Shown: positions 28,517 through 37,514, numbered from the stretch's first letter. The stretch: DNA of 64,000 nucleotides from Bradyrhizobium sp. sGM-13 (GCF_018398875.1 NZ_JAGWDK010000021.1:1-64000); one strand, 5' to 3'. Notes: generated by a model from the sequence alone, not told the origin. Numbers and translations: made by a program.

Positions 28517-29359
28517 CTACGACTGCGACTGGCTTTGCCATTGCCCCGGCCGGCCGGCCTGTTCGACTCTGACCGCGACCGTCAGCGTTTCCGTGCCGCC
28601 GCCATAGCGGGTGCCGCGTACCGGGGCCGCGCCGAGATAATCGAGGCCGATCGCGACGCGGGCGTGGGCGTCGGTGGTGCAGATGCCGTTGGCGGCATCG
28701 AAGCCGACCCAGCCTAGATCGGGCACGTAAGCTTCCGCCCAGGCGTGGCCCGCCTGCTGGTGCACCATTCCGTCGGAGCGCAGGAAATGGCCCGAGACGA
28801 AGCGCGCCGGAACGCTGCCGGATCGGGCGCAGGCGATGAAGATGTGCGCATAGTCCTGGCAAACGCCGCGCTTGAGCGCGAACGCTTCCGCCGCCGAGGT
28901 GCCCGAGTTGGTAGGGTCTTCGTCGAACGTCATGTGCTCGTTGATCTGCACCATCAGCGCATGCAGGAAGCCGAGCACGTCCCCATCGGACTCCGACCGT
29001 AGCTCGCGGGCAAAGATCGCCATCGCCGGATTGACTTCGGTCAGCGCGGTTTGGCGCAGGAACAGGCTCGGCGGAAAGCGCTCGTCGGTGCCGCGCAGCA
29101 CGCCGCCAGTGTCATGGGTCTCGATCAGGCCCTCGACATTGATGGTGAGGTCGGCGATCGGCCCGTGGGTAAGCACATGCGTGACGTTGCCGAATGCATC
29201 CTGGTGCATGTCGAGGCGAGAGTCGGTCGAGACATCGATCTGCCATTCGGCGACATACTGCCCGTCATGGCTGCCGGGCGTCATCCGCAGGATTTGGATC
29301 ACGCCCGTGGCCGGCGGCTCGTAGCGATAGCTGGTGGAGTGGGCAATTCGCAGGCGCAT
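28517..29359 (-). CDS. Transglutaminase-like (cysteine protease fold) protein
   Basis: This 280-aa protein is a bacterial transglutaminase-like protein with the N-terminal extension typical of this group (MRLRIAHSTSYRYEPPATGV). The papain-like triad is present: C167 in RGVCQDYAH, H205 in AGHAWAEAY and D221 in WVGFDAANG. It lies downstream of the ATP-grasp and alpha-E genes. This trio, often with Anbu, is a known conserved neighbourhood proposed to make and cleave peptide-like bonds. The substrate is unknown. An intergenic repeat separates it from alpha-E. Confidence 0.92.
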   Translation of the reverse strand: MRLRIAHSTSYRYEPPATGVIQILRMTPGSHDGQYVAEWQIDVSTDSRLDMHQDAFGNVTHVLTHGPIADLTINVEGLIETHDTGGVLRGTDERFPPSLFLRQTALTEVNPAMAIFARELRSESDGDVLGFLHALMVQINEHMTFDEDPTNSGTSAAEAFALKRGVCQDYAHIFIACARSGSVPARFVSGHFLRSDGMVHQQAGHAWAEAYVPDLGWVGFDAANGICTTDAHARVAIGLDYLGAAPVRGTRYGGGTETLTVAVRVEQAGRPGQWQSQSQS

Positions 29360-29381
29360 GGGGTACCGTTATTTTTCTCCG

Positions 29382-29464
29382 TCGTCATTCCGGGCTGGTC
29401 CGAAGGACCAGACCCGGAATCTCGAGATTCCGGGTTCGATGCTTCGCATAGCCCCGGAATGACA
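29382..29464. repeat. CCGGAATGAC-type intergenic repeat
   Basis: The element runs from GTCATTCCGGGCTGGTCC to GCCCCGGAATGAC, with the module GGAATCTCGAGATTCC in the middle and GATGCTTCGCATAG next to it. It separates the alpha-E and transglutaminase genes, which otherwise look like one operon. Confidence 0.85.
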
Positions 29465-29472
29465 GTGCTTGA

Positions 29473-30417
29473 TCAAATCAAATACTGTTTGGTGATGATC
29501 TCACCGAGCCGCGCATTGTCCGCGATGAACTCCTGGATGAACTCATGGACGCCGTGCTGGAAGATATCGTCCATGTGGCTGTGTTCAAGCCGGTTGCGGA
29601 CGCCGCGGGCATGGCGCTGGGCGGCGCCCTGGCGACCATAGGCGACGCCGATCTGGTCAAGATTGCGCACCAGATTGCTGTAACAGCTCGCCAGCGAGCG
29701 TGGCAGCGTGTCGTTGAGGATCAGGAGGTCGGCGATCAGCCACGGCTTTAACGTCTCGCGATAGACCCAGTGATAGGCAGTCAGCGCGGAGACCGAGCGC
29801 AGGATGGAGGTCCACTGGTAGTAGTCCAGCGGACCGCCGACGTGCTCCTCCTCGGGCAGCAGCACGTGATATTTAACGTCGAGAATGCGCGCGGTGTTGT
29901 CGGCGCGCTCCAGATGCAGCCCCAGCCGCGAGAACCAGTAGGCGTCGTTGCGGAGCATGGTCCGGTAGGCCGAGCCGTCGAACCGCAGCGAGGTCTCCTG
30001 CACGAAGCGGAGAAACCGCGCCAGTTCCTCGCGGCTCGACGTGCCCTTGCCCCAGACTTCCTGCAATTCGATCCATGCCGAGTTGATGGTGTCCCACATC
30101 TCCGATGTCAGCGCGGTTCGCACCGAGCGCGAATTGAGCCGGGCGGCCTCGATGCAGTTCTTGATCGAGGAGGGATTGGAAGACGAGAACGCCAGATATT
30201 CAACGACGTTCTGCTCGGTGGCTTCCGGATAGGCCTCGTAGAAGCTTGCGCTGACCCCGGCCGTCAGCAGCGCCGATTCCCACTCATTGGTCTTGCCGAT
30301 ATAGGCGGCGGGAAGCGCAGTGACTCGCAAGGTCGCATCGATGGTGCGCGCGATATATTCGGCGCGCTCGACATAGCGGGCCAGCCAGTACAGGTTTTCG
30401 GCAGTGCGCGACAGCAT
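29473..30417 (-). CDS. Alpha-E domain-containing protein
   Basis: This 314-aa all-helical protein is an alpha-E (DUF403) family member. It begins MLSRTAENLYWLARYVERAE, the family signature, and contains FSRLGLHLERADNTARILDV (about residues 155-175), a second conserved Glu-rich motif. Its start is 16 bp after the ATP-grasp gene, so they are co-transcribed. Alpha-E proteins are found with circularly permuted ATP-grasp enzymes and are thought to work with them in forming an unknown peptide product. Confidence 0.93.
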   Translation of the reverse strand: MLSRTAENLYWLARYVERAEYIARTIDATLRVTALPAAYIGKTNEWESALLTAGVSASFYEAYPEATEQNVVEYLAFSSSNPSSIKNCIEAARLNSRSVRTALTSEMWDTINSAWIELQEVWGKGTSSREELARFLRFVQETSLRFDGSAYRTMLRNDAYWFSRLGLHLERADNTARILDVKYHVLLPEEEHVGGPLDYYQWTSILRSVSALTAYHWVYRETLKPWLIADLLILNDTLPRSLASCYSNLVRNLDQIGVAYGRQGAAQRHARGVRNRLEHSHMDDIFQHGVHEFIQEFIADNARLGEIITKQYLI

Positions 30418-30433
30418 ACGATAATTTCGCTCT

Positions 30434-31852
30434 CTATTCGTCCAGTATCCAGGTGTCCTTGGTGCCGCCGCCCTGGCTGGAATTGACCACCAGGGAGCCT
30501 TCCTTCAGCGCCACGCGAGTCAGTCCGCCCGGCACGATGGTGACGTGCTTGCTGCCGGTCAGCACGAACGGGCGCAAATCGACATGACGCGGGGCGAGGC
30601 CGGAGGCGGTGCAAGTCGGGCAGGTCGAGAGCGCCAGCGTCGGCTGGGCGATAAAACCCTCCGGCTCGCGCTTGAGCTTGTCGCGGAACGCCTCGATCGT
30701 CGCCTTCGTCGCGGCCGGGCCGATCAGCATGCCGTAGCCGCCGGAGCCGTGCACTTCCTTCACCACCAGTTCGCTCAAATTGTCGAGCACGTAGGCGAGG
30801 TCCTTCGGCTCGCGGCAGCGCCAGGTCGGCACGTTCTTCAGGATCGGCTCTTCGCCGAGATAGAACTTTACGACCTCCGGCATGTAGGAATAGATCGCCT
30901 TGTCGTCGGCAATCCCGGTGCCGACCGCGTTCGCCAGCGTGATATTGCCGGCCGCATAGGCCGACATCAGCCCGGGCACGCCGAGCGCCGAATCCGGCCG
31001 AAAGGTGAGGGGATCGAGGAAATCGTCGTCGACGCGGCGGTAAATCACGTCGACACGTTTCAGCCCCTCGGTGGTGCGCATGAATACCTCGTCGTTCTTG
31101 ACGATGAGGTCGCGGCCCTCGACTAGCTCGATGCCGAGCTTGTCGGCAAGGAAAGAGTGTTCGTAATAGGCGGAATTGTAGACGCCCGGCGTCATCAGCG
31201 CGACCGTCGGCTCGGCCGAGGCGGAGAGCGGCGCCACCGAGCGCAGCGCCGATAGCAGTTCGTCCGGGTATCGCTCGACAGGTGCAACGCGGTGGCGGGC
31301 GAACAGGTCCGGAAACAGCCGCATCATGATTTCGCGGTTTTCAAGCATATAGGAGACGCCCGAGGGCGTCCGCGCGTTATCCTCCAGCACGATGAAATTG
31401 TCGGCGTCGACCCGGACGATGTCGATCCCTGCGATGTGCACGTAGACGTCGTGCGGCACGCTCTGGCCGTTCATCTCGGGGCGGAAGACCGGATTTTGGA
31501 AGATCAGGTCGTCGGGAATGATGTTGGCGCGCAGGATGTCGCGGCCGTGATAGATATCGCGCAGGAACATGTTGAGCGCGCGCACCCGCTGCTTCAGGCC
31601 CTTCTCCAGAACGGCCCATTCCTTCGCCGACATGATTCGCGGAATCACGTCGAATGGGATCAGCCGCTCCTGGGCCTCCGCATCGCCATAGACCGCAAAG
31701 GTGATGCCGATCCGGCGGAACAACAGTTCCGCCTCCTGGCGGCGATATTCCAGGGCGTCCGGAGGCGTCTCCTTCAGCCAGCGGGAGAGCTCCCGATAGG
31801 CCGGGCGGAGGTCGCCGCCGGGCCCGTTCATTTCATCGAAGGCAACTGCCAT
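30434..31852 (-). CDS. Circularly permuted type 2 ATP-grasp protein
   Basis: This 472-aa protein matches the circularly permuted ATP-grasp family (DUF404/DUF407 regions). It shows RVDADNFIVLEDNARTPSGV and SYMLENREIMMRLFPDLF in the first half. The nucleotide-binding part in the second half has VKEVHGSGGYGMLIGP and SQGGGTKDTWILDE at the end. Such proteins are predicted amide-bond ligases. It is the first gene of the ATP-grasp, alpha-E, transglutaminase series. Length is typical. Confidence 0.93.
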   Translation of the reverse strand: MAVAFDEMNGPGGDLRPAYRELSRWLKETPPDALEYRRQEAELLFRRIGITFAVYGDAEAQERLIPFDVIPRIMSAKEWAVLEKGLKQRVRALNMFLRDIYHGRDILRANIIPDDLIFQNPVFRPEMNGQSVPHDVYVHIAGIDIVRVDADNFIVLEDNARTPSGVSYMLENREIMMRLFPDLFARHRVAPVERYPDELLSALRSVAPLSASAEPTVALMTPGVYNSAYYEHSFLADKLGIELVEGRDLIVKNDEVFMRTTEGLKRVDVIYRRVDDDFLDPLTFRPDSALGVPGLMSAYAAGNITLANAVGTGIADDKAIYSYMPEVVKFYLGEEPILKNVPTWRCREPKDLAYVLDNLSELVVKEVHGSGGYGMLIGPAATKATIEAFRDKLKREPEGFIAQPTLALSTCPTCTASGLAPRHVDLRPFVLTGSKHVTIVPGGLTRVALKEGSLVVNSSQGGGTKDTWILDE

Positions 31853-32071
31853 AAGTCCTGACTATCTCTCGAAGCCATGCGGCACGGTGCATGAGTTCAC
31901 GGGATGGTAGCAAGGCTCGGGCCAGCGCGATATGCATTGGCTTGCGGCATTTCGTGTGGGTAGCCGGCCGCGCTGCCCTAAAAAAGGGCTGCCGGGTGCT
32001 TATTTCGGCAGCAAACCCCCGTGACTTCAACGCGTTGCTTGCGCAAAGTACGGGGCAGGTGGGGAGAAGTC

Positions 32072-32812
32072 ATGAGCGAGATCGTCACGGCGGGTATTCT
32101 GGTCATCGGCGATGAGATCTTGTCCGGCCGTACCAAGGACAAGAACATCGGCTTTATCGCCGAATACCTGACCAATATCGGGATCGACCTCAAGGAGGTC
32201 CGCATCGTCGCCGACGACGAGACCGACATTGTCGACGCCCTTAATGCACTGCGGCATCGCTACACCTACGTCTTCACCACCGGCGGCATCGGGCCGACCC
32301 ATGACGACATCACCGCCGACAGCGTTGCCAAGGCCTTTGGTGTCGGAATCGGGCATCATCCGGAGGTCGTGGCGCGCTTCCGCGAGCGCTGGAGCGAGCA
32401 GGATCTGAACGAGGCGCGGCTGCGCATGGCGCGTGTGCCCGATGGCGCCGAGCTGATCCAGAGCGCGACCATTCTGGCGCCCGGTTTCAAGCTCGGCAAT
32501 GTAATAGTCATGGCCGGCATCCCCTCGATCATGCAGGCGATGATGGACATCGTCGCGCCGAAGCTGAAATCGGGGGTGCGGATGCTGTCGGACTCGGTCC
32601 GCGCCAATGCGCGCGAAGGCGACATCGGCGGGCCGTTGCGGGAGATCGCCATCGCCCATCCCGACACGATCATCGGCAGCTATCCGTTCATGGACGAGGA
32701 TAAGAAGCCGAACACCAACCTCGTCGTTCGCTCGCGCGATGCCGACAAGCTCAACGCCGCGATGGCCGCGGTGAAGGAGATGCTGGCGGCATTGAACGTC
32801 ACCACCCGGTAG
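32072..32812 (+). CDS. CinA N-terminal (MoaB/MogA-like) domain protein
   Basis: This 246-aa protein is the molybdopterin-binding-like (COG1058) half of CinA, without the C-terminal deamidase domain. It starts VTAGILVIGDEILSGRTKDK and carries TTGGIGPTHDDITADSVAKA. In other species this domain is linked to ADP-ribose or NMN metabolism. The ATG at 32072 was preferred over 32021 because the domain starts there and a GGGGAGAAG ribosome site precedes it. It is followed 74 bp later by gpt. Confidence 0.9.
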   Translation: MSEIVTAGILVIGDEILSGRTKDKNIGFIAEYLTNIGIDLKEVRIVADDETDIVDALNALRHRYTYVFTTGGIGPTHDDITADSVAKAFGVGIGHHPEVVARFRERWSEQDLNEARLRMARVPDGAELIQSATILAPGFKLGNVIVMAGIPSIMQAMMDIVAPKLKSGVRMLSDSVRANAREGDIGGPLREIAIAHPDTIIGSYPFMDEDKKPNTNLVVRSRDADKLNAAMAAVKEMLAALNVTTR

Positions 32813-32886
32813 CGGCGAAGCGGGTGCTCTAATTTCGAACTTCGCAATACGGAGAACAAAGTGACAGATCGTTCTGGAGCGCGCCC

Positions 32887-33378
32887 ATGACGGCGCCACC
32901 GGAGAAGGCCTTTCCGGTCTCCTGGGACCAATTTCACCGCGATTGCCGGGCGCTGACCTGGCGGCTCAACGAGGTCGGGCCGTTTAACGCCATCATCGCG
33001 ATTACTCGGGGCGGGCTCGTACCGGCAGCCATCGTGGCGCGTGAGCTTGGCATTCGCATCATCGATACCGTCTGCATTGCCAGCTACGACCACACCAGAC
33101 AGGGCGACCTGCAGGCGCTCAAGGGTGTTTCGGCCGACGTGGCAAAGCTCGGTGGCGGCACAGGGAAGGGGCTGTTGATTGTCGACGACCTCGTCGACAC
33201 CGGAAAGACCGGGCGGCTGGTGCGCTCGATGATGCCGGACGCGCATTTCGCGGCCGTCTATGCCAAGCCGCAGGGCAAGCCGCTGGTCGATACGTTCATC
33301 ACCGAAGTGTCGCAGGACACCTGGATTCATTTTCCTTGGGATACCGCGCTGTCGTTCCAGCCGCCGATCCGTCCGTGA
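32887..33378 (+). CDS. gpt: Xanthine phosphoribosyltransferase
   Basis: This 163-aa cytosolic enzyme salvages xanthine, and often guanine, by attaching phosphoribose from PRPP. The PRPP-binding motif is [18 protein letters not shown] (about residues 97-114), preceded by [20 protein letters not shown]. Length equals that of enteric Gpt. The N-terminus [19 protein letters not shown] is also typical. It follows the CinA-domain gene on the same strand. Confidence 0.92.
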   Translation: MTAPPEKAFPVSWDQFHRDCRALTWRLNEVGPFNAIIAITRGGLVPAAIVARELGIRIIDTVCIASYDHTRQGDLQALKGVSADVAKLGGGTGKGLLIVDDLVDTGKTGRLVRSMMPDAHFAAVYAKPQGKPLVDTFITEVSQDTWIHFPWDTALSFQPPIRP

Positions 33379-33385
33379 GGTGTTC

Positions 33386-33486
33386 GTCATTCCGGAGCGC
33401 CTCGAAGTGGCGAACTACGATGTGCAGTTGCACATCGGAGAATCTCGAGATTCCGGGTTCGATGCTGCGCATCGCCCCGGAATGAC
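33386..33486. repeat. CCGGAATGAC-type intergenic repeat with extra palindrome
   Basis: The outer ends are GTCATTCCGGAGCGC and CCCCGGAATGACGG. Inside are CGATGTGCAGTTGCACATCG (33418-33437) and GAATCTCGAGATTCCGGG, plus GATGCTGCGCATC. It lies between gpt and the next gene. Confidence 0.8.
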
Positions 33487-33497
33487 GGTGGCCGAAA

Positions 33498-34112
33498 ATG
33501 CCCCTTCAAAACCGCGTCACTCCCACCGGCGACATCATCGCCACCCCGCATCGCGGTATGTTCACCGGTAACCGCGGCATCATTCATGATCCCGCGACGA
33601 AGACGCTATTGAAGAAGCGCTGGTCGAGCCCGGCCTGGATCACCTGCGTCTGCGAGTTCAGAGGTTGGCAGCGGCCCGTGATGGGCCGGCGGAGCTGGAC
33701 CGAACTGTTCTTTCTCGACGAGGCGACCGCCTTCGCCGCCGGGCACCGCCCATGCTTCTTCTGCCGCCGCGACGACGCCAACCGCTTTCGCGCGGCGTGG
33801 GAAGAGGGCAATGGCGCGAAGGACATTCGTGCGCGGGAGATCGATGCAGTGCTGCATGGTGAGCGGCTGGAGCGCGGCAAGAAGCGGCTTCATCCGCCGC
33901 CGGTGCCGGTCAAGCAGTTGCCTGACGGCGCGATGGTGCAGCGGGGCGCCGGGAGTTTTCTGGTCCTGCGGGGCAGGGCACTGCAATGGTCGATGGCGGG
34001 ATATCGAGAGGCGGTTGATGCGCTCGATGACGCATTGCTGTTGACGCCGCCGTCAACGCTGCGTGCGCTGAGTGCCGGATATCAGCCAGTACTGCATCCG
34101 AGTGCGGGTTAG
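33498..34112 (+). CDS. Conserved hypothetical protein with CFFC motif
   Basis: This 204-aa soluble protein is not a family I can name. It contains TPHRGMFTGNRGIIHDP near the start, and RPCFFCRRDDANRF (about residues 91-104), where the two cysteines could bind metal. SFLVLRGRALQWSMAGY and LTPPSTLRALSAGYQPVLHP follow. The composition and motifs look like a genuine conserved protein. The start lies just past the end of an intergenic repeat, so the true N-terminus may have been reshaped by it. Confidence 0.7.
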   Translation: MPLQNRVTPTGDIIATPHRGMFTGNRGIIHDPATKTLLKKRWSSPAWITCVCEFRGWQRPVMGRRSWTELFFLDEATAFAAGHRPCFFCRRDDANRFRAAWEEGNGAKDIRAREIDAVLHGERLERGKKRLHPPPVPVKQLPDGAMVQRGAGSFLVLRGRALQWSMAGYREAVDALDDALLLTPPSTLRALSAGYQPVLHPSAG

Positions 34113-34138
34113 CGTGGGTGATGTCGCTTGCGCGGTCT

Positions 34139-34246
34139 GCCCTCTCTCCCGCTTGCGGGGGAGAGCTGGAGAGGGGGCTCTCTCCACGATTCGCGCGCGT
34201 GGAGAGAGCCCCCACCCTGACCATCCCCCGCAAGCGGGAGAGGGGA
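34139..34246. repeat. Nested inverted repeat (MITE-like)
   Basis: An outer perfect 18-bp pair, CTCTCCCGCTTGCGGGGG (34144-34161) and its complement (34225-34242), encloses an inner perfect 15-bp pair, GGGGGCTCTCTCCAC / GTGGAGAGAGCCCCC. The two convergent genes end on either side, so it may also act as a bidirectional terminator. Confidence 0.8.
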
Positions 34247-34254
34247 CGGAAACA

Positions 34255-35277
34255 TCACCCCAACTTCTGTCGCGCCAGCTTCGCGCCCGCGCCGAGCGCG
34301 GCCAGCTTCGCCTCTGCGATATCTCTCCGCATCGGGGCCATGCCGCAATTGGTGGTCGCGACGATGTTGCTGAGCGGCACGAATTTGGACACCGCCTCGA
34401 TCACCTGAACGACGTCTTCCGCGGTCTCCACCGTGTCGCTGGCGACGTCGATCACGCCGGCTTGCACCACCTTGCCGGGAAGCAGCGCGAGCAAATCCAG
34501 CGGAACTTTCGAGTTGCGGCACTCGATCGCGACCTGCTGGATCGGGCTTTTCGCGATCGCCGGGAAAATATCCTCATACTGCCGCCACTCGCTGCCCAGC
34601 GTCTGCTTCCAGTCGGTGTTGGCCTTGATGCCATAGCCGTAGCAGATGTGAACGGCAGTGGTGCAGGTCAGGCCTTCGGCCGCCCGCTCCAGCGCTCTTA
34701 TGCCCCAGTCTGAGACCTCGTCCATGAAGACGTTGAAGGCGGGCTCGTCAAACTGGATCACGTCGACGCCATCCGCCTGCAGCGCCTTGGCCTCGTTGTT
34801 GAGCAGTTCGGCAAAGGCGAACGCCATCTTGACCTTGTCACCGTAGTACCGGTCGGCGACGGTGTCGGCGATGGTCATCGGGCCGGGCAGGGTGAATTTC
34901 AGCTTGCGCGTGGTATGGGTGCGGGCGACGCGGGCCTCGTCCGCATGGACACGCCCCTTGAGCGTCAACGGTGCTGTCACCTGAGGCACCATCGCCTTGT
35001 AGCGGTCCTTGCGGATGCCCATCTCGACCTTGTGGGCGAAATCAATGCCCTCGACCTTCTCTAGAAAGCCGTGGACGAAGTGCTGGCGGGCCTGCTCGCC
35101 CTCGGTGACGATATCGACGCCGGCATCCTCCTGCAGCTTCACCGCCAGCATGGTGGCGTCGCGCTTGGCGCGGGCGAGCTCGTCACCCTTCGATTTCCAG
35201 GGTGCCCACAGCGTATTGGGCTCGGCCAGCCATTCCGGCTTCGGCAAGGAGCCTGCGATCGTGGTTGGAAACAGCAT
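34255..35277 (-). CDS. Cobalamin-independent methionine synthase (MetE) C-terminal-domain-like protein
   Basis: This 340-aa protein resembles the catalytic MetE C-terminal domain standing alone (COG0620), as in archaeal and many alphaproteobacterial short forms. It begins FPTTIAGSLPKPEWLAEPN. VIQFDEPAFNVFMDEV, TTAVHICYGYG (His and Cys ligands), QQVAIECRN and VATTNCGMAPMRR provide the zinc-site residues. The start at 35277 has a GGGAGG ribosome site. Such proteins may methylate homocysteine from an unusual donor; the physiological donor is not known. Confidence 0.88.
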   Translation of the reverse strand: MLFPTTIAGSLPKPEWLAEPNTLWAPWKSKGDELARAKRDATMLAVKLQEDAGVDIVTEGEQARQHFVHGFLEKVEGIDFAHKVEMGIRKDRYKAMVPQVTAPLTLKGRVHADEARVARTHTTRKLKFTLPGPMTIADTVADRYYGDKVKMAFAFAELLNNEAKALQADGVDVIQFDEPAFNVFMDEVSDWGIRALERAAEGLTCTTAVHICYGYGIKANTDWKQTLGSEWRQYEDIFPAIAKSPIQQVAIECRNSKVPLDLLALLPGKVVQAGVIDVASDTVETAEDVVQVIEAVSKFVPLSNIVATTNCGMAPMRRDIAEAKLAALGAGAKLARQKLG

Positions 35278-35435
35278 GGGAGCCTCCCGATGGGTTGATT
35301 GAGCGCCTGTCTGCCATGTCTTATGGTCAAGGTACAGAACAACAAGAGTTGACCCCTCCCGGCGCGCCGGGGGCAACTGGGCGGCGCAATGACAGCAAAC
35401 GGTCAGCTAAACACTAAGACGTAACAGGAAACCCC

Positions 35436-36056
35436 ATGCTCGAATTCTTCTTCGATTGCTCCAGCCCCTGGACCTATCTCGCCTTTCATAACATCCAGCC
35501 GCTCGCCAAGGAGCTCGGCGTCGAGATCGCCTGGCGGCCGATCCTGGTCGGCGGCATCTTCAACACCGTCAATCCGAGCGTCTACGCGCAGCGCGAAACG
35601 CCGGTGCCGTTGAAGGCGCGCTACATGAAGAAGGACCTCGCCGACTGGGCGCGCTCCGCAGGCCTTGCGATCAAGATGCCGCCGACGGTGTTTCCGGTGA
35701 ACAGCGTCAAGGCGATGCGCGGCTGCATCTGGGTTGCACAGGAATCTGGCGAACGCATGGTGCCGTTCGCGCGCGCCGTGTTCGAGGCCTATTGGGGCGA
35801 TGACAAGGACATCTCAAAGGATTCGGTGCTGACGGAGATCTGCCAGAGCGTCGGCGTCGATCCCATCAAATTCTTCGATGGGATCGGCCAGCAGGCGATC
35901 AAGGACCAGCTCAAGACCAACACGGACGAGGTGATGGCGCGCGGCGGATTCGGTTCGCCGACGATCTTCGTCGGCAAGACCGACATGTATTTCGGCAACG
36001 ACCGGATGCCGCTGATCCGCGAGGCGCTGCTGCGGCTCAAAGCGCGGGCGGCCTGA
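35436..36056 (+). CDS. 2-Hydroxychromene-2-carboxylate isomerase family (kappa GST-like)
   Basis: This 206-aa protein is a DsbA-fold, GST-kappa-like member of the HCCA isomerase family. It begins LEFFFDCSSPWTYLAFHNI, with the active-site Ser in SSPW, and ends with the family block GGFGSPTIFVGKTDMYFGND. HCCA isomerase acts on aromatic degradation intermediates; many family members have other glutathione-dependent roles. Its stop overlaps the start of the next gene by one base, so the two are translated together. Confidence 0.88.
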   Translation: MLEFFFDCSSPWTYLAFHNIQPLAKELGVEIAWRPILVGGIFNTVNPSVYAQRETPVPLKARYMKKDLADWARSAGLAIKMPPTVFPVNSVKAMRGCIWVAQESGERMVPFARAVFEAYWGDDKDISKDSVLTEICQSVGVDPIKFFDGIGQQAIKDQLKTNTDEVMARGGFGSPTIFVGKTDMYFGNDRMPLIREALLRLKARAA

Positions 36057-37030
36057 TGCCGAAGGCCGTCGTCTGCCGCGAACTCGGCGCGCCCGAGAAG
36101 CTGCGCCTGGAAACCTTTGCCTCCGCGCCGCTGGCACTCGGGCAGGTGCGCGTCGCCATTCGTGCCGCCGGGATCAACTTCCCTGATATACTGATGGCCG
36201 CGGGCGAGTATCAGCTCAAGCCGCCACTGCCGTTCACGCCGGGCGTCGAAGCCGCCGGCGATATCGTCGAGATCAACGGCGCTACGGGCGTCGCGGTGGG
36301 CGACCGCGTGATCGTCAAGATGCGGCACGGTGCTTACTCCGATGAAGCGATCGCCACGCCCTCGCAGCTCGTGCCGCTGCCATCGACGTTCGACTACGCC
36401 GAAGGCGCCACGTTCCTGGCCGGCCACGGCACGGCCTATCACGCGCTGATCGACCGCGGCCAGCTTCAACCGGGCGAGGTGCTGCTGGTGCACGGCGCCG
36501 GCGGCGGCGTTGGCCTTGCCGCTGTCGAAATCGGCAAGATGCTCGGCGCCACCGTGATTGCGACCGCGTCAAGCGACGAGAAACTCGCGATCGCCAAAGC
36601 GAGGGGCGCCGATCATCTCGTGCGCTACGACCAGGAGCCGTTCCGCGATGCCGTCAAGCGCATCACCGACGGGCAGGGCGCCGACGTGGTGTTCGATCCC
36701 GTCGGCGGCGAGGTGTTCGAGAACTCGATGCGCTGCATCAACTGGGGCGCGCGGCTATTGGTCATCGGCTTTACCGGTGGCATCGGTCTTGCCAAGACCA
36801 ATCTGTTGATGATCAAGGGCGCGAGTGTGCTCGGCGTCCGTGCCGGTGAAGCGGTGCGGCGAAATCCTGCGCTTGGCGAGATCAGGATCAAGGTGCTGAC
36901 GGAATGGGCGGAGGCCGGAAAAATCCGCCCCAACGTCTCGCATCGGCTGCCGCTGGAGGATTACGCGAAAGCGATGCGGCTGTTGATCGACCGCAAGGCG
37001 ATCGGCAGGGTGGCGCTCACCATGGAATGA
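36056..37030 (+). CDS. NADPH:quinone oxidoreductase family protein (zinc-free MDR)
   Basis: This 324-aa medium-chain dehydrogenase/reductase resembles quinone oxidoreductases. The nucleotide-binding motif is VHGAGGGVGLAAVEIGKMLG (about residues 145-164). GVEAAGDIVEINGATGVAVG lies in the first half, and no structural zinc cysteines are visible. It starts on the last base of the preceding stop codon (TGATG), a coupled pair. It probably reduces quinones or enoyl compounds. The association with HCCA isomerase suggests aromatic metabolism, as inference. Confidence 0.9.
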   Translation: MPKAVVCRELGAPEKLRLETFASAPLALGQVRVAIRAAGINFPDILMAAGEYQLKPPLPFTPGVEAAGDIVEINGATGVAVGDRVIVKMRHGAYSDEAIATPSQLVPLPSTFDYAEGATFLAGHGTAYHALIDRGQLQPGEVLLVHGAGGGVGLAAVEIGKMLGATVIATASSDEKLAIAKARGADHLVRYDQEPFRDAVKRITDGQGADVVFDPVGGEVFENSMRCINWGARLLVIGFTGGIGLAKTNLLMIKGASVLGVRAGEAVRRNPALGEIRIKVLTEWAEAGKIRPNVSHRLPLEDYAKAMRLLIDRKAIGRVALTME

Positions 37031-37043
37031 CAACGGAGTTTCC

Positions 37044-37460
37044 TCACCGCGCTTCGGCATATCGTAAGCACGTCCGTACGATCTGACCGCAGGCTGCATC
37101 CTGTGCGTTGCCGATATCGGTCGCACCGGCATACTGTACTTGCGCGACCTTGCCAGCGACGAAGCGGAGCTGAACGCGACAGTAGCCTGTTGGAGGCTGG
37201 CCGCCGATGTTCAGCCCGGGCGGGATTGTGACAGTGGGAGGCAGTACCCCGCCGGGAGGACTGGTCGCGTGCTCATACATCCAGATTTCGCCACGGCCAT
37301 CCTTTGTCGTGCCCGTGGGCAGACCGGCACACATGCGGATCGCCGATTGGTCGAGACCAACCAGGCTTTCCCGGCCTCGCCGCGCCCATTCGGCCTCCCG
37401 ATCGGCACAGCCGGCGAGGACGAGGGGTGCCAAAATGAGCATCCGCAGGCGAAAGCGCAT
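37044..37460 (-). CDS. Small lipoprotein of unknown function
   Basis: This 138-aa protein has a lipoprotein signal (MRFRLRMLILAPLVLAGC, Cys at residue 18). It then has a segment with VGLDQSAIRMCAGLPTGTTK and a conserved-looking GEIWMYEH, ending with two Cys-containing stretches. The domain resembles SmpA/BamE-like outer-membrane-associated folds in its GLDQSAIRMCAGLP-type loop, but I would not name it so. The start at 37460 is chosen for the lipobox. Confidence 0.75.
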   Translation of the reverse strand: MRFRLRMLILAPLVLAGCADREAEWARRGRESLVGLDQSAIRMCAGLPTGTTKDGRGEIWMYEHATSPPGGVLPPTVTIPPGLNIGGQPPTGYCRVQLRFVAGKVAQVQYAGATDIGNAQDAACGQIVRTCLRYAEAR

Positions 37461-37514
37461 CGGTATCGGTCCGGTAGTTGGATTGGATGACAGTATCGCA
37501 GCGCGATGTCGCAA

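Noticed and set aside
29469-29485. A TTGATCAAATCAA string resembling a FixK/Fnr box
   Set aside because: It is one base short of the TTGAT-N4-ATCAA spacing and overlaps the end of the alpha-E gene rather than a promoter.
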